Below are positions 45,131-54,618 of a stretch of DNA of 64,000 bases, in pieces. Each line of letters begins with the position of its first letter. Within the stretch, counting starts at the first letter, position 1. The translations under genes were made by a program, and so were the position numbers. The notes beneath the pieces are model-generated. The model was not told where the DNA came from. It made no database searches and saw only the letters and a program-made list of their open reading frames with translations. The DNA is from Anastrepha obliqua (Eukaryota; Arthropoda; Insecta; Diptera; Tephritidae). The stretch spans positions 59,854,406-59,918,405 of the forward strand of contig NC_072897.1 in NCBI RefSeq assembly GCF_027943255.1. Direction: 5' to 3'.

Positions 45131-45352
45131 GTGTATGTACAATATGGGTATCAAATGAAAGCTGTTGATAAGTGCTTTAATACGGAGCAGTGGCAACGGG
45201 TACAGCGTTCTTTTGAGCCAGCCATAATGTCGTTTACTTTTTTAACGCTTGGGGCGGAACTGAACTGTCAACTTGACAGTGTGAGTTACAATGTGTCAAT
45301 ATTTCTTTCTGATTTGGATGCCATAAGGAAAAAACGTAAGTGCAACATGTAA
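45131..45352 (+). CDS. 73-codon Helitron-borne ORF, second copy
   Basis: Protein identical to the ORF at 11619-11840. It begins inside the last minisatellite unit (MYVQYGYQMKAVDKC). The unique part contains a perfect 15-base palindrome (CTGTCAACTTGACAG, about 45265), and CGTAAGT follows KKRK at about 45333. See the finding on exon capture. Confidence 0.35.
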   Translation: MYVQYGYQMKAVDKCFNTEQWQRVQRSFEPAIMSFTFLTLGAELNCQLDSVSYNVSIFLSDLDAIRKKRKCNM

Positions 45353-45572
45353 AAATTGTTTGTGAATTTTTTTGGAGTGGATTTTGGAACAGTGAATAAT
45401 TTCTTACGAAATTTGAGAATTTAATGTGAAATCCGAATGAAATTATGTGTTCGTGGAAAAAAAATTTTTTTTCGTTTTTTTTTTTTGAAAAATATAAATG
45501 GATAATGGTTAAAGAAGCTCCAATGCTTAATAAAACATATAAATTGAAACGAAAAATTCATGGATGATCAGG

Positions 45573-45645
45573 AAAAAAGACGATTGTTTATTCATATGCG
45601 TTGATTTGAAATTTAAAAACAATCTTCTTTTTTCCTGATTTTCAA
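45573..45645. repeat. Strong hairpin near Helitron 3' end
   Basis: ATCAGGAAAAAAGACGATTG and CAATCTTCTTTTTTCCTGAT are inverted repeats (about 23 bases, one mismatch) around a loop of about 27 bases. It is also present in the minus-strand Helitron at about 11330-11405. Confidence 0.85.
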
Positions 45646-45815
45646 TTTATATTTTATATTTACTCAAAAACAAATAGAAAAAAAAAAATATTGTTTATGC
45701 CAAAGCGCTTGAATAAAGAATAAAGAAATAAATAATATGAAAACCATATATTTTCTGTTCTAAACCATATCTATTCTATTTTAGTGTGCCCAGCGAAGGG
45801 GGCCGGGTTTGCTAG

Positions 45816-46332
45816 TTCAAGAATAAAATCGAACTCATATGGATACCAGCACACGCGAAAATCAAGGGCAACGAACTAGCAGATTTAGCAGTAAAAGAAG
45901 CACAAAACCGCCCCCTAACTACATATGTATCTGAACCTCCTACACACAGATATTAAAAGACATATAACAAAAATATTCAAAAATAAACAACACTCCACAT
46001 TCGAACAAACAACAAGCTGGTACAACTTTGTTAACCCAATGAAGCAAGCAATCAATGAACACACATTTACACATAATAACACTAGCATAACTAGAAGGGA
46101 AATAACAAAAATAATTAGACTACGGCTTGGACACACACGACTAACACACGAATATTTAATAAAAAAAGACGTAAATATCTGCAAATACTGCAGTACCTCA
46201 GCTCCAAACATCAAACACATCCTAGACAACTGTACACATTTTACAAACCACAGAAAATCACTAAATAACACAAAACCTACTGATCTACTTTTAATCAATT
46301 CTACAGAGAACATTATTGAACTTATAAGCTAA
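45816..46332 (+). pseudogene. I-like ORF2 C-terminus after Helitron
   Basis: Directly after the Helitron's CTAG end: IELIWIPAHAKIKGNELADLAVKEA, the last RNase H motif, then a shift at about 45935 and an open frame to 46332 with IRLRLGHTRLTHEYLIKK and the knuckle CKYCSTSAPNIKHILDNC. This is the counterpart of LRIGHTKLTHQHLL ... CPFCDNNASADHLLNDC in copy 1. It closes the LINE split by the insertions. Confidence 0.8.
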
Positions 46333-46448
46333 TATATTTAAAATATTGTAATATCTATTAGCTAACACTCTACATACACATACTATATATATACACTTCC
46401 TGTATATTAGCTTAAGGCCACAGTAGCCTTAACTATACGCTTATTGTA

Positions 46449-46993
46449 AAGCGTTTTTCAGTAAGAGCGCTTCAACTTTTGAACTTTTTTGAATAAAACA
46501 CAAACGGTTTGACTTTTTTAACTAATTTTTTTTTATTATCGAGTTTGAACATATACATTTAAGTATGAAATTCGATTTCTTTTGCATGACCACCGCGTGC
46601 ACGTTTTACGAAGTCCAATCGTTGAACACAATTTTCGACCACTCTTTTGCATAAATCGGCCGAAATTCCAGCAATTTCGCGTTCAATATTGGCTCTGAGC
46701 TCACAAATCGTCTCCGGTTTGTTACTGTAGACCAATGACTTCACATAACCCCAAAACGGGACGGCTTGTTAAATGGACCGTTAAATGGCCGTAATGCTCT
46801 TAAAGTAGCAGCAACAGAACGATTATTTTCATAAAAAATTTGCACGATTTGCAATCGTTGCTCAAGTGTGTAGCGTTCCATGAAGAAATGTATACGAATG
46901 AAGTTTACAAACGACAAGCGAAAAATAAAAAATATTGCGTCGTTCGCCCTCCCTATCGGAAAAAAGTTGAAGTGCACCTATTGAAAAACGCTA
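46449..46993 (-). mobile_element. Mariner-like deletion derivative
   Basis: TIRs AAGCGTTTTTCAGTAAGAGC (46449) and the inverse of ATAGCGTTTTTCAATAGGTG (ending about 46993) with TA at the left. It holds the start of a transposase (MERYTLEQRLQIVQIFYENN, from ATG 46881) joined out of frame at about 46765 to its tail (WGYVKSLVYSNKPETICELR to GHAKEIEFHT, 46559). All catalytic residues are deleted. Confidence 0.75.
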
Positions 46994-47139
46994 TATTTTA
47001 TAGTTAACTGTAAATACAATTGTCAATGAAAAAAAAAATAAAAATTTACAGTTATTCACTCTAGTGTAAATACTATTGCAAAGGGCAATTTCCTTATCGG
47101 TGAAAAATTTTTACATACTTAGTTCTAAGTGGTGTGAAT
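46994..47139. other. Short unassigned gap
   Basis: Contains an imperfect inverted repeat (TAACTGTAAATACAATTG / TTTACAGTTA). It may be the 3' flank of the I-like LINE. No gene. Confidence 0.3.
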
Positions 47140-47972
47140 TTAATTATGATAATTTCTGCTTCTTAATTGGCGCGATAACCGCTTACGCGATTTTGGCCGA
47201 GTTCAACAACTTTCTCGTGCTAACCGGCGCCAATTGGACACATCAAGTGAAGCCAAGTCCTTCTCGACCTGATCTTTCCAACGCAGAGGAGGCCTTCATC
47301 TTCCTCTGTTACCACCAGCTGGTACCGCATCGAATACTTTCAAAGCCGGAGCGTTTGAATCCATTCGGACGACATGACCCAGCCAACGTAACCGCTGGAT
47401 CTTTATTCGCTGCGCTATGTCTATACCGTCGTAAAGCTCATACAGCTCATCGTTCCATCGTCTACGATATTCGCCGTTGCCAACGTGCAAAGGTCCAAAA
47501 ATCTTATGCAGAATCTTTCTCTCAAACACTCCAAGCGTCGCTTCATCGGATGTTGTCATCGTCCAAGCTTCTGCGCCATAGGCTAGGACGGGCATGATGA
47601 GAGTCTTGTAGAGTGTTAGTTTTGTTCGTCGAGAGAGGACTTTACTGCTCAATTGCCTACTTAGTCCAAAGTAGCCATTGTTGGCAAGAGAGATTCTACC
47701 TTGGATTTCAAGGCTGACATTGTTATCGGTGTTAATGCTGGTTCCTAAATAAACGAAGTCTTTTACAACCTCGAAATTATAGCTGTCTACAGTGACGCGG
47801 GTGCTGATACTCGAGTGCGCCGACTGTTTGTTTGAAGGCAAGAGGTACTTCGTTTTGTCCTCGTTCCCCACCAAACCCATTCGCTTTGCCTCTTTATTTA
47901 GTTTGGAGAAGGCAGAACTAACAGCGCGGTTGTTTAAGCCGATGATGTTGATATCATCGGCAATATGATAGT
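47140..47972 (-). pseudogene. LINE ORF C-terminal part, from the RT catalytic box on
   Basis: On the minus strand the fragment starts right at the RT box, here IADDINIIG (YADD in live enzymes, about 47955). It continues without a break through LNNRAVSSAFSKLNKEAKRM, VVKDFVYLGTSINTDNN, LSRQLSSKVLSRRTKLTLYK, VLAYGAEAWTMTTSDEATLG and QRLRWLGHVVRMDSNAP, then one frameshift at about 47295 before RPPLRWKDQVEKDL. This tail is typical of the LINE type whose endonuclease opens the window at 1-734, so both may come from one family. The 5' side is cut exactly at the catalytic box. Confidence 0.8.
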
Positions 47973-48068
47973 TCGCAATGATTATTTATGATAGGATATT
48001 TGTAAATAGCAATGATACGAGTTTTAGTTCTTATTAAATATTTGTTGGTATGATGTGGTAATTTTTTG

Positions 48069-48488
48069 TCAATTTGTTACGTAGAATAAAAATGTGAATT
48101 CGTCAAATAAATATGCATCGTCGGTTCTAGTTAGAATATAATTTTTTACATTGTCTTTGTTAATAACTTTTCCCTCCTTAGTCAAAATCGTGCCCTCACG
48201 ATCTTCCTGCATTACGTACTTTTTGTAACGACTGCCGCTTTTACTTCTTCTGTTAGTCCTAAACACCAATGTCTGGTCTCCTTGTTTGAACGTTGAAAGT
48301 AATGTTTTCTCCAATGCTTCTTTTAATTTTTTTACTATGTCTTCTTTGCTGTATGTTATTAGGTTAAAATGTATATCCTTTGGTTTTTTTTCTGTGACGG
48401 TATGGGTTGTGTTGCTCAATTCCTTTAAAACTACAAATAGCTCCTCGGTTGCTGATGTTGAATTCTTTATTTTTAATATTCGTGGCAA
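48069..48488 (-). CDS. Unrecognised 139-codon ORF
   Basis: Open from 48488 to a stop at 48069. The predicted protein is basic in the middle (NRRSKSGSRYKKYVM) with an amphipathic KEDIVKKLKEALEKTLLS helix and a C-terminal EGKVINKDNVKNYIL block. No domain is recognised. It ends where a Jockey-type LINE (tail of ACA units at about 48503-48522) is inserted, so it may be the 3' part of a longer gene or another element's gag/ORF1. Being open over 420 bases in this decayed setting is notable. Confidence 0.4.
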   Translation of the reverse strand: MPRILKIKNSTSATEELFVVLKELSNTTHTVTEKKPKDIHFNLITYSKEDIVKKLKEALEKTLLSTFKQGDQTLVFRTNRRSKSGSRYKKYVMQEDREGTILTKEGKVINKDNVKNYILTRTDDAYLFDEFTFLFYVTN

Positions 48489-48557
48489 TTCTGATATGGA
48501 ATTGTGTTGTTGTTGTTGTTGTTGTAGCAGTACCTTCGTCCTGTCAGTATAGTGTAA

Positions 48558-49598
48558 TCACCGGTAGTCTTCATCTAGCTCATCTAATGGTAGGCCTAGG
48601 AAACTAGCTGTTTCGACGGGTTGGGTCCAGAGGGAGAGAGGTGCTAGATGAATGGGTTTGATGGGGCATGGGAAAAGGTGGTTAGTGTCGTGCGGGGTGC
48701 CTTCACATGCCGGACATATGTTTAGTATGTCGGGGTCGATTCTGGATAGGTAGGAGTTTAACCTGCTACAGTATCCAGAACGTAATTGTGCCAAGGTTAC
48801 GCGGGAGTCTCGGGGAAGTTGGAGCACTTCGTCTGCAATTGGTGGTGGTTGGACTCCGATAACAGCGTTCGGGGGTCGGGAGCTTAAGTAGTTGGTAAGG
48901 GTCTCCCGATGAATGTCGTTTATGGCCTGTCTGTACACTGTCCGATCCTGGGGTGGTGTGTCTGTTTTGTCTAGGATCTCGTGCACGTAATTTAGGAAGT
49001 GCCTCCTGATGTGCCTGGAAGGTGGCTCAGGCTCAAGCAGGTGTCTGCATGGGTTAGGCCTACGGTGACACCCTAACAGAAACTGCTTGCTGAGCAGTTT
49101 GTTATGCTCCTTCATAGGTAGCATATGAGCCTCGTCATGCAGTTGTTGTATGGAGGACATCAGAAGATATCCTGTCCGGGCCTTATTGCAGTATTTTGGC
49201 AGGTCTGGAGCTTCGTCCACTGCATATTACTGGTTCCAGGCGACCAGACAGGTGCAGCATAGTTAAGAGCCGGTCGGCCTATTGCCTTGAAAGTCGACAG
49301 CAATATTTGCGATTCTGTACTTTCGTTGCAATAGCAGTTGTATGCGCTGAGAAGGAGTGCAAGCTGTCAAAGATGACTCCCAATATTCTGGTTTGTTAAC
49401 CGTCGGTATTGGGGTATCATCGAAGTGTACCTGAAGTTGCAGCTTGACCTCCTTTGCCCAGGTGGTGAAAAGGGTCGCCATGGGCTTAGTGGGAGAAAGT
49501 TGTAGGTTTCTCGGCGTATGAGACCAGGGAGACTCCCCTTGGTGGCTGGGGGAGTCTCGAAACATAGAAGTTAAAAAGCAAGGGTGAAAGGACACCAC
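48558..49598 (-). pseudogene. Jockey-type ORF2, C-terminal region
   Basis: Two open pieces, 49598-49263 and 49220-48558. The first has NLQLSPTKPMATLFTTWAKE, VHFDDTPIPTVNKPEY (thumb). The second has GYLLMSSIQQLHDEAHMLPM, KHNKLLS-type helices, the LAQLRSGYCSRLNSYLSRID block and a CCHC-like end (CPACEGTPHDTNHLFPC). This is the usual Jockey-clade C-terminus without RNase H. One frameshift lies at about 49240. Confidence 0.8.
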
Positions 49599-49599
49599 C

Positions 49600-50184
49600 C
49601 TATGGTACTCCTTGCTTTATTTTTCTCTGTTTTGAGGTTTGGTCTCGAAATATTACCGACGAGTGACGACCACTCAGGTAGTTCGCGGTCCACCTCTTCA
49701 GTCCTGGCGGGAGTGTCGACTGTAAAATGTCATCGAGTAGCGTGGCGTGGCTGACTGTGTCGAAAGCCTTTTGTAAATCCAACGCTATTAGGACAGTCCT
49801 CTCGCCTGGGCGGTTTTGGTTGAGTCCGCGATTTACCTGGGTGTTAATAACGGTGAGTGCCGTGGTGGCGCTGTGCACTCTTCGGAAACCATGCTGGTGT
49901 GGGGCTGGGGTCAGGTGTTCTGTAAAGAGGGGGAGTAGAAGGGCTTCAAGAGTCTTCACTACTGGGGAAAGGAGAGTTATCGGACGATAAGACTCCCCTT
50001 GGTTGGCGGGTTTCCCTGGCTTCAGCAGTGGGAAAACTCTCCCTAATTTCCACTTATCAGGAATGATGAGAGTGGCCATAGACAGATTGAAGACCTTGGT
50101 GAGAAATTCTACACCCAGTGGACCCAGCTTTTTCAGCATCAGCATGTTTAATCCGTCGCGGCCAATGGCTTTAGATGGTTTCAT
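49600..50184 (-). pseudogene. Jockey-type ORF2, RT N-terminal half
   Basis: 195 codons: KAIGRDGLNMLMLKKLGPLG, VFPLLKPGKPANQGESYRPI, LLSPVVKTLEALLLPLF, QHGFRRVHSATTALTVINTQ and the catalytic LIALDLQKAFDTVSH (first Asp). It stops after KQRKIKQGVP, one residue block into the QG-P motif B. The next sequence (from 49598) has a frame shift plus a deletion, so the YADD-box region is absent. Confidence 0.8.
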
Positions 50185-50199
50185 GAGTTTGATGGCCCC

Positions 50200-50820
50200 C
50201 TGAACCTCGTCGCTGGAGAAAGCAAGCGGTGCACTGTTGTGTCAGTATGGTAGCACAACGTTTGGATCTGTCGGCCGGAGGATGCAGAATAAATTACCGG
50301 CTAAAGTAGCTCGCGCATCTCTTCGGATCCGACGAAGTGCAACCGTTGAAGGTGATATCCACCTTGTCGTTGTGCTTCGTCGGGTTTGACAAGGACCTTT
50401 ACTGTGGACCAGAGCTTGCTTACACCAGAGGTGAAGTTACAGGGCTTCAGATGCTCTTCCCATTTAGTCCGCTTATGTCGGGTTACCAGTTGCCTCATCT
50501 CCGAATTAGATCCTTTATTCGGGGATCCCCGGGATCGGCCTGGCGTTCGCGATCACGCTCGTTGGCCAGGACATCTTCTTCAGCTGGGAAATTCGGGCAT
50601 ATGTCCCGGATCCGTCGAGCGGATATGAAGCGAGCCGCGGCGGCTGTGATCACCTTGCGGAATGCGCGTTCGCCTGCGCGCACATCGGTGGGAATGGGTG
50701 AGCTCCAAAGATGTCCTCAGTAAATTCCACGACTCTGGTCCAATCAGCTTTGTTGAAGTTGATGTATGACCGGTGATCCGCGGAAACAAAGTCGGCGGGT
50801 TTTTCGATCGAGATGATTGA
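50200..50820 (-). pseudogene. Jockey-type ORF2, endonuclease end and linker
   Basis: The reading begins ISIEKPADFVSADHRSYINF (about 50800) and continues with FNKADWTR, RVITAAAARFISARRI, PNFPAEEDVLANERDRERQ and LVTRHKRTKWEEHLKPCNF to SKLWSTVKVLVKP. These are the conserved blocks between endonuclease and RT in X/BS-like elements. Frames change at about 50680 and 50500, and the part 50200-50300 is degraded. Confidence 0.7.
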
Positions 50821-50825
50821 TAAAT

Positions 50826-51575
50826 CTTAAGCGTTTTTAAGATGAGAAATTAATTTTACTTGGAAAATGTGCGAATACAATTGCCTGTTAAATGAAATGC
50901 GAGCGCGTTCGGTGTAACTTTACAAGTGATTTATTTATTCCTGAGTTGAAGTTCTTATAGTGTCTTAGCCCAACGGATTAAGTTCAATTTTATGTAATTA
51001 GAGTAAATATGTATTGCTATTATTGCGTTATGTGATATAGGTGTTCATACATATATAGTGCTATTTTTAAATTCATATACAAAAATTCAACAGTATTTTT
51101 AGAAAACACTAAGCTTGGTGGCCGCCGTAGCCGAATGGGTTGGTGCGTGATTAGCATTCGGAATTCACAGAGAGGTCGTTGGTTCGAATCTCGGTGAAAG
51201 CAAAATTAATAAAAACATTTTTCTAACAGCGGTCGCCCCTCGGCAGGCAATGGCAAGCCTCCGAGTGTATTTCTGCCATGAAAAAAAAGCTCCTCATAAA
51301 AATATCTGCCGTTCGGAGTCAGCTTGAAACTGTAGGTCCCTCCATTTGTGGAACAACATCAAGACGCACACCACAAATAAGAAGAGGAGCTAGGCCAAGC
51401 ACCTAACAGAAGTGTACGCGCCAATTATTTTTTTATTTTATTTTTTACTAAGCTTAATATTGATACGTTACGAGAAATTATGGAATTTAAAAAATTATGA
51501 GAATAACGACTAAAATTAAATTAAATATATAAAATTAGATTAATAATTAAAATTATAAGCCATTTGGCGTAACAC
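50826..51575 (-). repeat. Probable BEL/Pao 3' LTR, split by a SINE
   Basis: On the minus strand, TGTTACGCCAAATGG at about 51575 begins just after the last BEL coding block, as BEL LTRs begin TGTT. The SINE interrupts it at 51117-51446. An AATAAATAAATCACTT polyadenylation-like region lies at about 50930-50950. The second LTR is not matched in the window, so limits are uncertain. Confidence 0.4.
51117..51446 (+). mobile_element. tRNA-derived SINE, copy 2
   Basis: Same family as 41948-42267: A-box-like TAGCCGAATGGG (51128-51139), B box GGTTCGAATC (51181-51190), shared body and T-rich tail. ACTAAGCTT repeats at 51108-51116 and 51447-51455 (9-bp TSD). Not a tRNA gene: there is no acceptor stem pairing and the body is 330 bp long. 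Confidence 0.85.
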
Positions 51576-51592
51576 CGGCCACCTTGACAGGC

Positions 51593-52725
51593 TCATGGTC
51601 CTTTAACGGCTGATGGCAGTACGGCGAGCTTGTGAACGGGGCGTTTAATTACGCCCGATTTGGTTGCCACGTCTGCTACGCGGACCTTGCCGTCTTGCCC
51701 TGTTACGATTGCGGCGACGCGGCCGAGCACCCATTGCTGCGGTGGTGTGTTATCTTCCTGGACCAGGACGAGATCGTTCAGCTCGAGGTTGCGCTTCGGA
51801 TGCAACCACTTGCTCCTCTGTTGAAGACCCAACAGGTAGTTCCAGGACCACAGTCGCCAAAACTGTTGCTTGAGACAACAGACAAGTTGCCATCTGTCGC
51901 GAGTTGAGTACGGCCTCGACCTCGACGAGAAGCGTCTGCTGTTCTTCGGCGGTGAGCAGCACGTTGCCGATTGCGGGCACGAGAAGATGTTTAGCGGACT
52001 TTACTGCAGCCTCCCATAACCCACCGAAGTGCGGCGCCCTGGGTTGTATAAAGGTGGAGGTGAATCCTTCGCCCGTTGCGTATTTCTGCACTTCCGTTTG
52101 TTGGACCTCGAAAGCATCCCTCAGCTGGCGAAGCTTTCGATCGGCGCCGACGAAGTTGGCGGCATTCCTCGGCATCCAATGAACCTTTTTGGGGCGAAAA
52201 TAAAACAATTAAAAGACAAGTGTGTTACTAGTTCTAAATGTACTGCCTTTGAAGAGAAACAAACGAACACTGCGATATATGTTTTTACTGGGGGTCTACC
52301 TCGTATTTTTAATGTAGTATATACGGGACCACAAAAATCTACTCCACATATTAGAAAGGGTCGTAGTGCACGAAGCCTATCGGCAGGCAAATTTCCCATT
52401 ATTTGGGTTTGCAGCTTCGGCTTATAATGAAATCAGTGTGTGCAGTTTCGAACGGTACGACTACAAGCTTCTCGAGCATTGACCAGCTAAATGCGGTCTT
52501 GGAGAAGCGCTACCAATGCCCTTGTTCCAGCATGGTGATTTCGCAAATGTAGGTACCGTAAGTATGTGGTAACGAAGTGCGAGTTCTTGCTTAAGAGCAG
52601 TGGGAACTTGGCATCATATGGAGGAGGCGCATTTAATAGACGGCCTCCTACTCATAGTAAATTAAACGAGAGTAACGATTCCGAGTAGTTGTGCAAAAAC
52701 GGATTAAGTTTTTGCAAACTTGAGG
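51593..52725 (-). pseudogene. BEL/Pao integrase and C-terminal DUF5641 domain
   Basis: 52725-52400: decayed zinc-binding region (LNPFLHNYSESL, LNAPPPYDAKFPLLL). 52399-52121: GVDFCGPVYTTL (first catalytic Asp) and SSKAVHLELVTHLS. Near 52170 a deletion joins RFIGCRGMP to NAANFVGADRKLRQL, removing the second catalytic Asp. 52160-51850: GFTSTFIQPRAPHFGGLWEAA (third residue region, Glu in LWEA). 51832-51593: LNDLVLVQEDNTPPQQWVLG, the DUF5641 domain, ending at the LTR. It joined cDNA to the genome when intact. This copy cannot. Confidence 0.8.
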
Positions 52726-52749
52726 CCAGGGTGGTACCTTTGGTGAGTT

Positions 52750-53793
52750 TCATAATTTTTCTTCTTCACCATATTCAACATGTAGAACCACCTGAATGGC
52801 TTTGAGGAAACTTATATTAATATCCTCAGCCGTCCGTATTTGTGTGAATGTTGCAGATGGGTTTCTAATGCGTTTTATCCATCTTAATATGAAAGCGACA
52901 ATACGAAACAGTTTTTGATGAGAATATACTCTTTCGGTGAGTTCCATAATTGGATGCGATTCATTTGCTTGAGCAAATAAAACTGTTGCGTTCCGTTCCT
53001 TCTCTAATGCTTCGTCTTCTGGAGAGAGCTGAAAGTGGGTGTTTGTTGGCCATAACGCAGGGTCTTCTACGAGGAACTGTGGACCACTAAACCAGAGAGA
53101 ATTATTCAATTCGTCCACGTTACAACCCCGAGACACTTGATCCGCAGGATTTTGCTTAGTTGGCACATGTCGCCAAGTAGCTTTATCCGTCAACTCTTGG
53201 ATTTCGGACACTCTGTTTGCAACAAAGGTCTGTAGTACAGATGGATGCATTTTGATCCAATGCAAAACATTTTCGGAATCTGTCCAGAAGTTTATATTTT
53301 CAATTGGCCGACTCAACATTAGCGCTATTCGTGACCATAATTTGGCCAGCAAGTGGGCTGCCGAGAGCTCTACACGCGGAAGAGATTGGGTCTTCAGCGG
53401 AGCCACTCTAGACTTTGCAGTAAGCAGCGTACGGCTACGTATGTATATACAGTAGCCATACGCTCGTATTGAGGCGTCGGCAAAGCCATGAATTTGGCAG
53501 CTTGCACTCGACTCGGTATGTACAAACCGAGGAATGCTTATTGATGGTAGCTGCAGTAGATTGGCTTTGAAATTTTCCCAGCTGCTGTCGCGGCGCAATG
53601 GAATCGACTCATCCCAATCTATTTTTTGCAGCCAAAGCTCTTGCAATAACATTTTTGCTTTGATAACTAGTGGGGCAAGTAGGCCAAGAGGTTCGAAAAG
53701 TCGAGCTGAAACTGATAATATGTTTCGCTTAGTGGCTCGTAAACTGGTAAAGTTGTCATTTAAGACAAACCGAAACAAATCTTCCTTCGGCAA
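52750..53793 (-). CDS. BEL/Pao RNase H region fragment
   Basis: 347 open codons: RT thumb with SARLFEPLGLLAPLVIKAKM and LQELWLQKIDWDESIP, then RNase H with GFADASIRAYGYCIY (Asp), LPRVELSAAHLLAKLW (Glu), NFWTDSENVLHWI (Asp) and VPTKQNPADQVSRG (Asp), so the four acidic residues are kept. The last part (EKERNATVLFAQ ... QKLFRIVAFILRWIKR) is the linker to integrase. It is the longest unbroken part of this element. Confidence 0.85.
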   Translation of the reverse strand: MPKEDLFRFVLNDNFTSLRATKRNILSVSARLFEPLGLLAPLVIKAKMLLQELWLQKIDWDESIPLRRDSSWENFKANLLQLPSISIPRFVHTESSASCQIHGFADASIRAYGYCIYIRSRTLLTAKSRVAPLKTQSLPRVELSAAHLLAKLWSRIALMLSRPIENINFWTDSENVLHWIKMHPSVLQTFVANRVSEIQELTDKATWRHVPTKQNPADQVSRGCNVDELNNSLWFSGPQFLVEDPALWPTNTHFQLSPEDEALEKERNATVLFAQANESHPIMELTERVYSHQKLFRIVAFILRWIKRIRNPSATFTQIRTAEDINISFLKAIQVVLHVEYGEEEKL

Positions 53794-53871
53794 CCAATGG
53801 ATTCCAAGTGTTTTTGTGGAGTCTGTGTGATTGAAGTTTAAGGCCTTCTCAGAACTCTCACAATCGAAAAA

Positions 53872-54332
53872 TTATGGGTGATTTGAAAACCACTTAGATA
53901 AATTGAATCCTGTCGAGTTTATTATTTTAACTAATATTTTAACTACCTGACTTGTAATAAGATCTAGAGATTCGAAATTATCGGATCCTGTAAGCAGGTC
54001 GTCTACATAAAAATCTCTTTTTATGGCCTTTGAGCCGAGTGGATACATAAACATATGTATTGGCATCGCTGAGCATTTGTAAACACCGTGTAGCGAGAAA
54101 TAGAGCAGACGCATGCCGTATGTTACGGTGTTAAGTCGAAAGATTTGAAGTGGCTCAAGGGATGCCGTCTCCACACTACAAAATGAAAGTTTTTGCTTTC
54201 TTCGTGCATGAGAATTTGGCGGTACATTTTAGTAATGTCCGCCGTAAATTCATATTTATGCAAACGAAAACGAAGAAGTGTTGAATACAGCTCTTCTTGA
54301 ATGGTCGGCGCAACCATCAAGATCGAATTCAA
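53872..54332 (-). pseudogene. BEL/Pao reverse transcriptase fragment
   Basis: Two overlapping pieces. 54332-54180: VAPTIQEELYSTLLRFRLHK and FTADITKMYRQILMHEE (first catalytic Asp). 54174-53872: LNTVTYGMRLLYFSLHGVYK-type motif B (altered) and DFYVDDLLTGSDN (YVDD at 53998-54009), ending KWFSNHP. A shift at about 54175 separates the two. The catalytic residues themselves are intact. Confidence 0.8.
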
Positions 54333-54618
54333 CGCAATTTGAGAAGAGGTACGACTTGATGCGTCGAAAGCAACACGTAATTTAATCGTAGTACTTTCAG
54401 GCCGAAGAACGCATTAATGCGGAATAAAGTACTGTGGCTCACTCGGGATCTTATTATTTGTTGTTACCGAGTAACTTACGGTCATTTTTGAAAGACAGTC
54501 TTACTTGAAGTCTTCCTGACCGCAAAACTTTAGTAGTTTTTACGAAAAATTGTTCACACTCTATTTGTTCGGGTGTGAATTTTGTCGAACTAGCCCCTGA
54601 AGGTATTTCTTCCATCGC

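Larger units (their letters stand above)
42296..45815 (+). mobile_element. Helitron, plus strand, with three 5' ends and one 3' end
   Basis: TC starts at 42296, 44269 and 44475 (each TCTATACTAATATTATAAAG, each after an A), and a single 3' end (GGGGGCCGGGTTTGCTAG) at 45815 followed by T. The LINE reading on both flanks joins without loss or duplication, as Helitron insertion requires. Interior: GTTT microsatellites, minisatellites (42690-43930), part of the 62-codon ORF (43938-44057), the 73-codon ORF, and a strong hairpin near 45573-45645. No Rep/helicase gene, so it is non-autonomous. Confidence 0.9.
39241..46440 (+). mobile_element. Second I-like LINE, split by mariner, SINE and Helitron
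   Basis: Plus-strand pieces at 39294-39588, 40156-41936, 42279-42295 and 45816-46332 join in order as one LINE of about 3 kb: ORF1 start, ORF1 part, RT, RNase H, C-terminal knuckle. It has an internal deletion between ORF1 and RT near 40430 and many stops. Its family is related to, but far from, the copy at 13346. Outer ends are not defined. Confidence 0.75.
48503..50825 (-). mobile_element. Jockey-type LINE (X/BS group), 5'-truncated, minus strand
   Basis: From 50825 (end of the endonuclease) to a tail of ACA repeats at about 48503-48522. It has a linker, an RT lacking its catalytic box, and a C-terminal domain without RNase H, as in Jockey-clade elements. One deletion lies at about 49598, and several stops lie at 50185-50300. 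Confidence 0.75.

Noticed and set aside
46559..46977. Two separate host genes
   Set aside because: They are the two ends of one internally deleted mariner between TIRs.
51121..51195. A tRNA gene
   Set aside because: A and B boxes are present but stems do not close and the same sequence has a long SINE body and TSDs.
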